Under the pieces are notes generated by a model. It did not search any database and had not been told where the DNA came from. It saw nothing but the letters and a program-made list of their open reading frames with translations. This document shows, in pieces, positions 1 through 6,506 of a stretch of 11,373 bases of DNA. Positions within the stretch are counted from its first letter, which is position 1; every line of letters begins with the position of its first letter. The position numbers and the translations under genes were made by a program. Origin of the DNA: Lachnoclostridium sp. UBA6475 (GTDB lineage: Bacteria > Bacillota > Clostridia > Lachnospirales > Lachnospiraceae); the NCBI GenBank assembly GCA_002435545.1, contig DJNB01000124.1, positions 1 to 11,373 of the forward strand. The letters run 5' to 3'.

Positions 1-411
1 AAAGATCCCGCGGTTTAGGACGGGGTATTTGTGTGGTTCGTCTTTTTGTGGTTCCACATTTAGGATCACTTTGGTAAGGCCACATTTTCGATGAACATAG
101 AGAACGATATCAAAGTAAATACTTCCTTCGTTGATGATTGTATTCTCTGTGTTGAATCCGACAATTTCGTCTGTTTCGCCTGGCTGTGTGGTATTGGTAA
201 GTCCCGGATCAACCGGAACAACTCCAATTTGCGGCTCTCCCTCGATGTAAGGCACGATATCCTTCGGCTCCATGTCTTTAAAATCGTCAAGGATTCTTTT
301 TAAGATGTGTGCTAAGACGATTTTTTGAGCCAGAAGTTTTTTTGCTGCCTCATCATATTGGGTCGTCAGGTCTGTAATGTGTGATGTGTGGTTTAATATT
401 GTACGTATCAT
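1..411 (-). CDS. PD-(D/E)XK nuclease family transposase, N-terminal part (runs off window edge)
   Basis: The minus-strand frame is open for 137 codons from an ATG at 411-409 to the window edge, so the C-terminus is missing. A strong Shine-Dalgarno site, AAGGAGGG (423-416), fixes the start. The layout matches the PD-(D/E)XK family transposase/recombination-promoting nuclease (Rpn-like) proteins I know from Lachnospiraceae: a helical N-terminus (residues 20-50), a YIEGEPQIG-like segment (about 55-63), an acidic Thr/Gln-rich stretch, then the nuclease core. Candidate metal-binding residues are D101 in SIYFDIVLY and E120 with Q122 in ILNVEPQK, which would form the D...E-x-(K/Q) signature. Family members are thought to cut DNA and promote recombination or mobility. 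The family assignment rests on remembered motif patterns. Whether this copy is intact cannot be judged. Confidence 0.75.
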   Translation of the reverse strand, partial: MIRTILNHTSHITDLTTQYDEAAKKLLAQKIVLAHILKRILDDFKDMEPKDIVPYIEGEPQIGVVPVDPGLTNTTQPGETDEIVGFNTENTIINEGSIYFDIVLYVHRKCGLTKVILNVEPQKDEPHKYPVLNRGIF

Positions 412-428
412 AAGTCCCTCCTTGTGTG

Positions 429-480
429 ACTGCTGTCATAACTATTCAGACATCCTCTGACACAGCAGTTCTCAATAGTT
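429..480 (-). promoter_or_regulatory. Structured 5' leader of the transposase gene, candidate H-type pseudoknot
   Basis: Read on the minus strand, two inverted repeats interlock. AACTATT (480-474) can pair with AATAGTT (446-440), and ACTGCTGT (469-462) can pair with ACAGCAGT (436-429). The order A1-B1-A2-B2 is that of a pseudoknot. The 15-nt piece between B1 and A2 can form its own small hairpin (TCAGA, loop GGATG, TCTGA). The structure would begin about 2 nt after the predicted transcription start and end 5 nt before the Shine-Dalgarno site, so nearly the whole leader is paired. That position suits control of translation initiation. The repeats are read directly; the fold and its role are inference. 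Confidence 0.5.
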
Positions 481-488
481 CTTTCCCT

Positions 489-517
489 TTTATATAAAAA
501 TGTTAACATACACACAA
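489..517 (-). promoter_or_regulatory. Sigma-A-like promoter of the transposase gene
   Basis: On the minus strand a -35 box TTGTGT (517-512), a 17-bp spacer and a -10 box TATAAA (494-489) are followed by a leader of about 70 nt to the ATG at 411. The expected start is near 482. The -35 box is a partial match and the -10 box a good one. The 20-bp repeats at 531-582 lie just upstream of it. Confidence 0.55.
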
Positions 518-530
518 TGCATAATCAAGT

Positions 531-582
531 GTCGTTTGTACGAATAAATTGACGTTTGTACGCATAAATTGTCGTTTGTACG
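531..582. repeat. Three iteron-like copies of a 12-bp motif at 20-bp spacing
   Basis: The 12-mer G(T/A)CGTTTGTACG starts at 531, 551 and 571. The first two copies carry the same 8-bp tail, NATAAATT, which makes a tandem 20-bp unit; the third copy diverges after the 12-mer. The 20-bp period is close to two helical turns, so a protein could bind all copies on one DNA face. The array sits between the divergent transposase promoter (-35 at 512-517) and the valS promoter (-35 at 651-656). It is nearer the former, at roughly -49 to -100 from its start. Possible roles are operator or activator sites or a mobile-element end; nothing in the sequence decides among these. Confidence 0.7.
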
Positions 583-601
583 TGTTCGAGTGAATATATT
601 G

Positions 602-619
602 CATAAAATGCATTTTATG
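602..619. repeat. Perfect 18-bp palindrome upstream of the valS promoter
   Basis: CATAAAATGCATTTTATG is identical to its reverse complement and has no central spacer. It ends 31 bp before the valS -35 box. It is AT-rich with a TGCA centre. It could bind a dimeric regulator, but no known operator is recognised. No U-run follows it, so it is not a terminator. Confidence 0.6.
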
Positions 620-650
620 ATGGAGAATACTTTGCAGAACAAAATTTCCC

Positions 651-679
651 TTGACATTTCCCCTGAAAACCCCTATTAT
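651..679 (+). promoter_or_regulatory. valS promoter, near-consensus sigma-A
   Basis: A consensus -35 TTGACA (651-656), an exact 17-bp spacer and a -10 TATTAT (674-679) place the transcript start near 686, at the beginning of the T-box leader. Such a strong promoter fits a gene controlled mainly by attenuation. Confidence 0.85.
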
Positions 680-685
680 AAAAGG

Positions 686-990
686 GTAGTGAAATGCGTG
701 GAAGAAGAGGAGTACACAAAAAAACGCCAGCAGAGAGGATTTTCACCGGCTGAAAGAAATCCGGCAAGTGGTTTGTGGAAGGTAGCTTCGGAGCATGATC
801 TTTGAAGCAGACGTTGTGTGTAGAGGATCACGGGTCGCCCCGTTATCGGCAGAATGAGGAATAAAACGCAGGAAAGATAAAACCTGCATTTATTTGAAAT
901 AAGGTGGTACCGCGGCAATGCCGCCCTTATAGAGGGAAGGTGCCTGATTGAAGCGAATGACTCCGGAAGGTATTCTTCCAGAGTTTTTTT
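686..990 (+). ncRNA. T-box riboswitch, valine-specific, valS leader
   Basis: This leader should sense uncharged tRNA-Val and let valS be transcribed when valine charging is low. In Stem I, AGTA (711-714) lies opposite GAAG-GTA-G (778-785), and CACAAA (715-720) pairs with TTTGTG (772-777). That places a GUA valine codon (782-784), followed by a purine, in the specifier position. Further up are the conserved AGAGAGG (732-738) and an apical CCGG/CCGG stem (746-749 with 761-764) enclosing GCTGAAAG. ACGGG/CCCGT (830-834 with 839-843) fits Stem IIA/B and GCAGG/CCTGC (868-872 with 883-887) fits Stem III. The antiterminator is exact: ATAAGG (899-904) pairs with CCTTAT (925-930), GCGGC (912-916) with GCCGC (920-924), and the 7-nt bulge TGGTACC (905-911) carries TGGT for an ACCA tRNA end. 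The stem edges are hand-drawn. Confidence 0.93.
960..990 (+). terminator. Attenuator terminator of the valS T-box
   Basis: ACTC (960-963) and GGAAG (965-969) pair with CTTCC (975-979) and GAGT (981-984), with one C-A mismatch and a GTATT loop. Seven T residues (984-990) follow. This is the expected intrinsic terminator between the antiterminator and valS. It shares no bases with the antiterminator helix at 899-930, so switching may depend on an extra alternative pairing. Confidence 0.85.
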
Positions 991-1009
991 ATTATTATCG
1001 GAGGTAATC

Positions 1010-3658
1010 ATGAGAAAAGAATTGGAAAAAAATTATGATCCAAAAGACATTGAAGACCGTCTTTATTCCAAATGGATCAGCAAGAAGTATTTTCATGCGG
1101 AAGTAAATCCGGATAAGAAACCGTATACGATCGTAATTCCGCCGCCAAACATCACGGGTCAGCTTCATATGGGACATGCCCTTGACAATACGTTACAGGA
1201 CATTCTCATTCGTTTTAAGAGAATGCAGGGCTATGAAGCACTTTGGCTTCCGGGAACCGACCATGCGTCGATTGCGACCGAGGCGAAGATCGTAGAGGCG
1301 ATGCGAAACGAGGGAATCACGAAAGAAGACATTGGACGTGAAAAATTTCTGGAACGTGCCTGGGACTGGAAAAAGCAGTACGGCGGACGCATTGTATCCC
1401 AGCTTAAGAAAATGGGATCTTCCTGTGATTGGGACAGAGAACGTTTTACGATGGATGAGGGATGCAACAAAGCCGTTAAGGAAGTATTTGTAAAATTGTA
1501 TAATAAAGGACTTATCTACCGTGGTGAACGTATCATCAACTGGTGTCCTCACTGTCTGACATCCATTTCCGATGCCGAGGTAGAGTACGAAGATCAGAAG
1601 GGACATTTCTGGCATCTGCGCTATCCATTTGCCGATGGAAGCGGTTACATCAATCTGGCGACAACCCGTCCGGAAACACTTTTGGGAGATACGGCGGTGG
1701 CTGTCAATCCGAACGATGAACGATACAAAGATATGGTTGGAAAAATGCTCGTCCTTCCGTTGGTTCACCGTGAGATTCCGTTGATCGCGGATGATTACGT
1801 AGATATGGAATTTGGAACCGGTGTTGTAAAGATTACGCCGGCACACGATCCGAACGACTTTGAAGTAGGTCTTCGCCATGATCTGCCAATTATCAACGTA
1901 ATGACAGACGATGCAAAGATCGTCGATGAATATGAGAAATACGCCGGAATGGACCGCTACGAAGCGCGTGAGGCCATTGTAAAAGATCTGGAAGCAGAAG
2001 GCGCCCTGGTTAAAGTAGAAGACCACGATCATAATGTAGGAACCTGCTACCGCTGTGGTACGACGGTAGAGCCTCGTGTCAGCAAACAATGGTTCGTAAA
2101 GATGAAACCACTTGCAGGCCCGGCCATTGATGCGGTTAAAAATGGCGAGACAAAATTTGTGCCGGATCATTTTAATAAGACGTATTTCCACTGGCTTGAA
2201 AATATCCGTGACTGGTGTATCTCCCGTCAGCTTTGGTGGGGACATCAGATTCCGGCATTTTACTGTGACGACTGTGGAGAACTTGTCGTAACGAAGGAAA
2301 AGACGTGTAACTGTCCAAAATGCGGCAAAGAGATGCGTCAGGATCCGGACACGCTGGATACCTGGTTCAGTTCCGCACTGTGGCCATTTTCGACACTTGG
2401 CTGGCCGGATGATACCGAGGAAATGAAATATTTCTATCCGACCAACACGCTTGTTACCGGTTATGATATCATCCCATTCTGGGTTATGCGAATGATGTTC
2501 AGCGGAATCGAGCAGACCGGTCAGGTGCCGTTTGACACGGTATTGATTCACGGTCTGGTACGCGATTCCCAGGGACGCAAGATGAGTAAATCCCTTGGAA
2601 ATGGTATCGACCCATTGGAAGTAATTGACAAATACGGTGCCGATGCGCTGCGTCTGACACTGGTAACCGGAAATGCACCGGGAAATGACATGCGTTTTTA
2701 TTGGGAGCGTGTCGAGGCAAGCCGTAACTTTGCCAACAAAGTATGGAATGCGTCCCGTTTTATTATGATGAATTTTGCTCAAAATGAGGAACTTGCGAAC
2801 AAAGAAGTGCCGGCAGACGAACTTACGCAGGCAGATAAATGGATCCTTGCAAAATGCAACCAGCTGGCAAAAGATGTCACGGCGCTGATGGAAACTTACG
2901 ATCTTGGTATTGCGGTTCAGAAGATTTATGATTTCATCTGGGAAGAATTCTGCGACTGGTATATTGAGATGGTAAAACCCCGTCTCTACAATGAAGAGGA
3001 CGAGACAAAGGCAGCAGCACTTTATGCATTGAAGAAAGTATTGATCGATGCCTTGAAACTGCTTCATCCATATATGCCATTTATTACGGAAGAAATTTAC
3101 TGCACATTGATGGACAATGACGACGATTCGATCATGATTTCGGCTTGGCCGGAATACACCGAAAGCATGAATTTCGCAGAGGACATGGATGCCGTAGAGC
3201 GCATCAAAGAAGCCGTAAAAGGAATCCGAAATGTCCGCGGTGAGATGAACGTGCCACCGAGCAAGAAAGCAAAAGTGATCGTTGTGACAGAAGATGCCGA
3301 AGTAAAAGACATTTTTGAAACCAATAACGTATTTTTTGCAACACTTGGTTATGCCAGCGAAGTAACGATTCAGGCGGACAAAACCGGCATTGAGAAAGAT
3401 GCGGTTTCGGTTGTGATCGATAAAGGTACGATCTATATGCCGTTTGCGGAACTTGTCGATGTGGCAAAAGAGATCGAGCGACTGAAGAAGGAAGAAAAAC
3501 GTCTGACCGGCGAATTGAAACGTTCGGAAGGAATGCTCGGAAATCCAAATTTTGTCAATAAAGCACCGGCAAAGAAAATCGAAGAAGAGAAAGCGAAACT
3601 GGAAAAATATCAGAGCATGATGGCTCAGGTAAAAGAACGTCTGGCACAGCTTCAGTAA
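1010..3658 (+). CDS. valS: Valine--tRNA ligase (ValRS)
   Basis: This cytoplasmic class I synthetase charges tRNA-Val with valine using ATP and hydrolyses mischarged threonyl-tRNA. The 882-residue length is normal for bacterial ValRS. The HIGH motif is HMGH at 53-56, just after PPPNITGQL. The CP1 editing domain carries TTRPET (218-223) and GTGVVKITPAHDPND (269-283). Cysteine pairs CDDC (419-422) and CPKC (435-438) suggest a zinc knuckle. KMSKS is at 524-528. The Lys/Glu-rich C-terminal 65 residues form the tRNA-contacting coiled-coil arm typical of ValRS. The ATG at 1010 follows GGAGGT (1000-1005). Expression should be governed by the upstream T-box. A hairpin at 3687-3726 ends the unit, so the gene appears monocistronic. 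No damage or odd composition is seen. Confidence 0.98.
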   Translation: MRKELEKNYDPKDIEDRLYSKWISKKYFHAEVNPDKKPYTIVIPPPNITGQLHMGHALDNTLQDILIRFKRMQGYEALWLPGTDHASIATEAKIVEAMRNEGITKEDIGREKFLERAWDWKKQYGGRIVSQLKKMGSSCDWDRERFTMDEGCNKAVKEVFVKLYNKGLIYRGERIINWCPHCLTSISDAEVEYEDQKGHFWHLRYPFADGSGYINLATTRPETLLGDTAVAVNPNDERYKDMVGKMLVLPLVHREIPLIADDYVDMEFGTGVVKITPAHDPNDFEVGLRHDLPIINVMTDDAKIVDEYEKYAGMDRYEAREAIVKDLEAEGALVKVEDHDHNVGTCYRCGTTVEPRVSKQWFVKMKPLAGPAIDAVKNGETKFVPDHFNKTYFHWLENIRDWCISRQLWWGHQIPAFYCDDCGELVVTKEKTCNCPKCGKEMRQDPDTLDTWFSSALWPFSTLGWPDDTEEMKYFYPTNTLVTGYDIIPFWVMRMMFSGIEQTGQVPFDTVLIHGLVRDSQGRKMSKSLGNGIDPLEVIDKYGADALRLTLVTGNAPGNDMRFYWERVEASRNFANKVWNASRFIMMNFAQNEELANKEVPADELTQADKWILAKCNQLAKDVTALMETYDLGIAVQKIYDFIWEEFCDWYIEMVKPRLYNEEDETKAAALYALKKVLIDALKLLHPYMPFITEEIYCTLMDNDDDSIMISAWPEYTESMNFAEDMDAVERIKEAVKGIRNVRGEMNVPPSKKAKVIVVTEDAEVKDIFETNNVFFATLGYASEVTIQADKTGIEKDAVSVVIDKGTIYMPFAELVDVAKEIERLKKEEKRLTGELKRSEGMLGNPNFVNKAPAKKIEEEKAKLEKYQSMMAQVKERLAQLQ

Positions 3659-3686
3659 TTTCGAACATTGCATTAGAATAACAGAA

Positions 3687-3726
3687 AGCCCGATGATGGA
3701 AAACGATCCACCGTCGGGCTTCTTTT
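3687..3726. terminator. Bidirectional intrinsic terminator after valS
   Basis: AGCCCGATGATGG (3687-3699) pairs with CCACCGTCGGGCT (3708-3720) with one G-T pair and one A-C mismatch, and TCTTTT follows on the plus strand. On the minus strand the same hairpin is followed by TTCTGTTATTC, a weaker U-rich tail. It lies just after the stop of the converging 59-codon gene and probably ends both transcripts. Confidence 0.88.
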
Positions 3727-3904
3727 AGTTTCCTTTGCTGCTCAGAGGATTGGAGGCATCTTCCCAAAACAGATTGTTGTCCGGTGCCGGCTGATCCTTT
3801 TCATTGTAGTGTGAGTTCTCGCGGATGCGGCGCTTGCGGGCATCGTTGGACTTCTTGCTGTCTGATGTGGAGAGATTCTTTGTAGTGTAGTGTGTGTGAT
3901 TCAT
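3725..3904 (-). CDS. Small basic/polar hypothetical protein, 59 aa
   Basis: This minus-strand frame runs from an ATG at 3904-3902 to a TAA at 3727-3725. A modest site, AAAGGAC, lies about 9 nt upstream of the start. The protein is hydrophilic with no membrane segment or signal peptide. It has a His/Tyr/Thr-rich N-terminus (MNHTHYTTKN), a basic centre (DARKRRIRENSHYNEKD, about 21-37) and an acidic, Trp-containing tail (NNLFWEDASNPLSSKGN). Codon choice (GCC, CGC, GAC, AAG) resembles valS, and the stop is immediately followed by the terminator hairpin. Both points favour a real gene. I recognise no family. The basic centre could bind nucleic acid, but that is a guess. No clear promoter is seen in 3905-4045. 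Confidence 0.6.
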   Translation of the reverse strand: MNHTHYTTKNLSTSDSKKSNDARKRRIRENSHYNEKDQPAPDNNLFWEDASNPLSSKGN

Positions 3905-4045
3905 TTTGAGGTCCTTTCGTAGGTTCTGGTGGTATTAGTATGGACGGTGAGAGGAAAAAATATGCAGGGACGGGAATGTGTAAAAAAATGTACATAAGAT
4001 TTTGGTAGAATAACCTTATCAAAGACAAACGTAAGGAGGAAGACA

Positions 4046-4618
4046 ATGAAATTCGATAAGGAAATTCAAACCCAATATGGGTTTATGCATGGCAGCAAAA
4101 CACTTGTTTTTATAAAGCCGGGGCGAGGAGGGAGTATTTATGGATATCAGGATAAATATGTACGGATTTCCCACGCGATAAAAGATCGATTTGGTTATTC
4201 CGTCTGTGTTTCTGCAAATCCGATTGAGAGTCAATTTAATTTGGCAGACGAGATTGAATTTATCAATAAAGAATGTCAGATTGACGATATACATTTTATA
4301 GGTATTTCGAATGGTGCACTGGTGGGCGCGCAGCAAGGATATCGAGAATCCCAGATAAAGGGGATGCTTTTGATCAATGGGCCTCTTATGATAAACTGGT
4401 ACAAAACCCGCGAAGGCATTGAGGCGTTTCAGGGGAAAAAGGTACGTATGCTTTATGGGGGAAAAGATCCGTCTGTCGATTACATAGAGTTGTTGGATCT
4501 TATCCGTTCGGAGGTTTTAGATTATCATATTTGTGCAGGCGCAGGTCACTCTTTTGCAGGAAAAGAGGATTGTCTTAAAAAAGAGATAATGGATTTTTTG
4601 CAAAAGGTACAGGAATAA
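4046..4618 (+). CDS. Small alpha/beta-hydrolase family protein
   Basis: This is a 190-residue cytoplasmic protein without a signal peptide. The nucleophile elbow is GISNG (86-90, Ser88) after a strand HFI. GGKDPSVD (138-145) offers Asp141 and GAGHSF (165-170) offers His168, giving a Ser-Asp-His triad in the right order. An early FIKPGRGGS loop (22-30) could form the oxyanion hole. The size is that of a lid-less minimal hydrolase. The substrate cannot be told; esterase or peptidase activity is possible. The start follows AAGGAGGA (4033-4040). The next gene begins 25 nt after the stop with no terminator between, so the two probably share a transcript. Only a weak -10 (TAGAAT, near 4006-4011) is seen upstream. 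Confidence 0.8.
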   Translation: MKFDKEIQTQYGFMHGSKTLVFIKPGRGGSIYGYQDKYVRISHAIKDRFGYSVCVSANPIESQFNLADEIEFINKECQIDDIHFIGISNGALVGAQQGYRESQIKGMLLINGPLMINWYKTREGIEAFQGKKVRMLYGGKDPSVDYIELLDLIRSEVLDYHICAGAGHSFAGKEDCLKKEIMDFLQKVQE

Positions 4619-4643
4619 ATGAAAACGCAGAAGGGAGTTAAAA

Positions 4644-5354
4644 ATGGCGACATATGTAATCGGCGATATTCATGGACAATTGGAGCAGCTGAAAGTCCTG
4701 CTGGAAAAGATGAAATTCGATGAAAATGACGAATTGTATGTGATGGGTGATGTCGTAGACCGCGGGCCGGATCCCATCAAGGCATTGCAGTATCTGATGA
4801 CGCTGCCAAATTGTGTATGTATCGCAGGAAATCATGAATGGATGGCACTGGAGAGCCTGAAACTTATGCTAAATGAAATAACGGAAGATTTTATCCAAAC
4901 ACTTAACGAAAATCAAGTAATGATACTGCTTGACTGGCTTCGCAACGGAGGAAAAACGACGATGGATCAATTTTGTAAATTGTCGAAGGAAGAGCGGCAG
5001 GAAGTGCTTGATTTTATCGGAGATTTTGAAGCGTATGTTGAGTTGGAAATTCAGGGACAAAACTATCTTCTGGTTCATGCCGGCTTGAATGATTTTTATT
5101 ATAAAAAGCCAATCGAAGAGTATACGATTGATGATCTGCTGTGGACGCGCACCGATTATGAGATGCCATATTACGAAGACAAAATCGTGATCACAGGGCA
5201 TACACCGACGCAGACAATTCTTGGAAATGACAGGCCCGGTTATATTTATCGCAAATATAACCATATTGCCTTGGATTGTGGTGCCTGCTCACATAACGGG
5301 CGGCTCGCCGGAATATGTTTGGAAACGGGAAGGGAGTATTATTCGAGGGAATAG
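4644..5354 (+). CDS. PPP-family metallophosphatase (Ser/Thr phosphatase or diadenosine tetraphosphatase-like)
   Basis: The 236-residue protein carries the PPP metallophosphoesterase signatures in order: GDIHG (7-11), GDVVDRG (35-41) and GNHE (62-65). Two later histidines likely complete the dinuclear metal site, His145 in LLVHAGLND and His186 in TGHTPT. The C-terminal DCGACSHNGRLAGICLETG (211-229) is also typical of this family. Members remove phosphate from phosphoproteins or cleave ApnA dinucleotides, and the sequence does not say which applies here. GGGAG (4633-4637) precedes the ATG by 6 nt. It lies 25 nt behind the alpha/beta-hydrolase gene, probably in one operon. No U-tailed terminator follows; an inverted repeat at 5360-5394 comes next. 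Confidence 0.9.
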   Translation: MATYVIGDIHGQLEQLKVLLEKMKFDENDELYVMGDVVDRGPDPIKALQYLMTLPNCVCIAGNHEWMALESLKLMLNEITEDFIQTLNENQVMILLDWLRNGGKTTMDQFCKLSKEERQEVLDFIGDFEAYVELEIQGQNYLLVHAGLNDFYYKKPIEEYTIDDLLWTRTDYEMPYYEDKIVITGHTPTQTILGNDRPGYIYRKYNHIALDCGACSHNGRLAGICLETGREYYSRE

Positions 5355-5359
5355 AAATT

Positions 5360-5412
5360 GTAGATTTGCAGGAAGAAAGTACCGGGAAATCTACCTGGAA
5401 ATGATTTATAAT
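5360..5412 (+). promoter_or_regulatory. Inverted repeat and -10 box before the UDG-like/WYL/ATPase genes
   Basis: GTAGATTT (5360-5367) and AAATCTAC (5387-5394) are perfect inverted 8-bp arms 19 bp apart. A consensus -10 TATAAT lies 12 bp downstream (5407-5412), but no good -35 is found at 16-18 bp spacing. The arms sit where the -35 region would be, which fits an activator or repressor site; the WYL regulator two genes down is the obvious candidate. A terminator is less likely because no T-run directly follows the second arm. Confidence 0.4.
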
Positions 5413-5452
5413 AATTGTAAAATTTATTTTTGAAGAAAAGGAGAGGATTGGA

Positions 5453-6484
5453 ATGGAAACAGAAAACATAACGGCAGAGGATAGTCGTAAAACAATGAAT
5501 GAATTTAATTTTAAAGGATTGTATGAGTGCTATGATGAAAAGCAAGAGAGATATCATAAATTTGAAGAGAATGTTAGTAATGCAAAATTGAATGTTTTAA
5601 AGAATTTTACGGAACCTAATTTAATTATGGAGAAATATGAAGAATTACGTAAGATATTAAAAAACTACTCTTTAGAGGCAGGCATTATATCCAATGGAAA
5701 CCATGGATTGGATTTGCTTGACATATATAAGAAGATAATGAATACGGAAATTGATTTTACAAATTGGAATGAAACCCCGGTAATGTTTGTATATGATTCT
5801 CCGGCAGATCATTTGAAAGATGAAAAGTTTATTTATGGTAAAGAAGTGGAAAAACCATATAAAGCTGAAGAATTGAGAAACCACAAAAGAAACAAAGAAG
5901 AAAACATTGATTCCAAATTTTATCTAAGTACACATTTGTGGAGAGAAAAAGATATAAATAGGTTTCAAGAGGAATATAAGAAGAGTGAGGATGTTTTACA
6001 ATATGCGTTTTTTGATCAGAAAGCTTATGGAGAATTTATAGTATCTTTGATGCTTAATTTTCAGCTGAACAATGTATATGTGACAAATTTATTTCGATAT
6101 CAAATTACATCCGCTACAAAGAATTATTATAGTCTAGGACAAATGAGGGATATTATTAAAAAAGAAAAAGGTAAAGCTGATTTTGTGAAAACAGTGTTTA
6201 AGGAGGTATTTCTCAAAGAAGTGAAAAAATTTCAGCCGGAGGTAATTATTGCTACTGGCAGTGTGTATAATTATTTGAAGGAAAATGAAATTTTAATAAA
6301 GAAGATTAAGTCAAACGGGAAGATTGAGTTAATAAGAACAATTCATCCTGCCTTTCGCTTGAAGAATGATGATAGAATGTGTTTAAATATGTGTAAATTA
6401 GCAAAAGATCTGTATACTGCTGATGTGATAAAGGAAGCAAGGTTAAAAGAGGTAATTAGCACATATTTTGGATTAGAACTTTAG
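5453..6484 (+). CDS. Divergent uracil-DNA-glycosylase-like superfamily protein
   Basis: The N-terminal 105 of 343 residues are helical and charged, and I do not recognise them. After that, the order of motifs resembles the UDG fold (family 4-like). PVMFVYDSPADH (109-120) sits where families have VGE-PG-xE. NVYVTNLFRY (207-216) matches the core strand usually ending in TN. FLKEVKKFQPEVIIATGS (253-270) matches the helix-strand L-xE-I-xxxxP-x-vivaLG, and TIHPAF (296-301) matches the HP(S/A) motif II. The Fe-S cysteines of family 4 are missing; only Cys26, Cys310 and Cys314 are present. The first motif is degenerate, so base excision may be altered or lost. AAAGGAGAGG (5437-5446) supports the start. 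The gene is very AT-rich and is followed 22 nt later by the WYL regulator. The fold assignment is inference from motifs. Confidence 0.6.
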   Translation: METENITAEDSRKTMNEFNFKGLYECYDEKQERYHKFEENVSNAKLNVLKNFTEPNLIMEKYEELRKILKNYSLEAGIISNGNHGLDLLDIYKKIMNTEIDFTNWNETPVMFVYDSPADHLKDEKFIYGKEVEKPYKAEELRNHKRNKEENIDSKFYLSTHLWREKDINRFQEEYKKSEDVLQYAFFDQKAYGEFIVSLMLNFQLNNVYVTNLFRYQITSATKNYYSLGQMRDIIKKEKGKADFVKTVFKEVFLKEVKKFQPEVIIATGSVYNYLKENEILIKKIKSNGKIELIRTIHPAFRLKNDDRMCLNMCKLAKDLYTADVIKEARLKEVISTYFGLEL

Positions 6485-6506
6485 AAGAAGGGATGGATGG
6501 CTGACC

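Noticed and set aside
531..590. CRISPR-like array
   Set aside because: The repeats are only 12 bp with 8-bp similar tails and no unique spacers, so they are iteron-like rather than CRISPR.
569..1011. Short ORFs on both strands across the valS leader
   Set aside because: They overlap the T-box RNA, whose paired elements and specifier codon explain the sequence.
1193..3673. An 826-codon open frame antisense to valS
   Set aside because: It is a shadow of valS codon structure: no Shine-Dalgarno site, implausible Cys/Phe/His-rich composition, and the opposite strand is unambiguous ValRS.
5360..5394. Terminator after the phosphatase gene
   Set aside because: The inverted repeat has a 19-nt loop, weak AT-rich arms and no T-run directly after it; a regulatory site is more likely.
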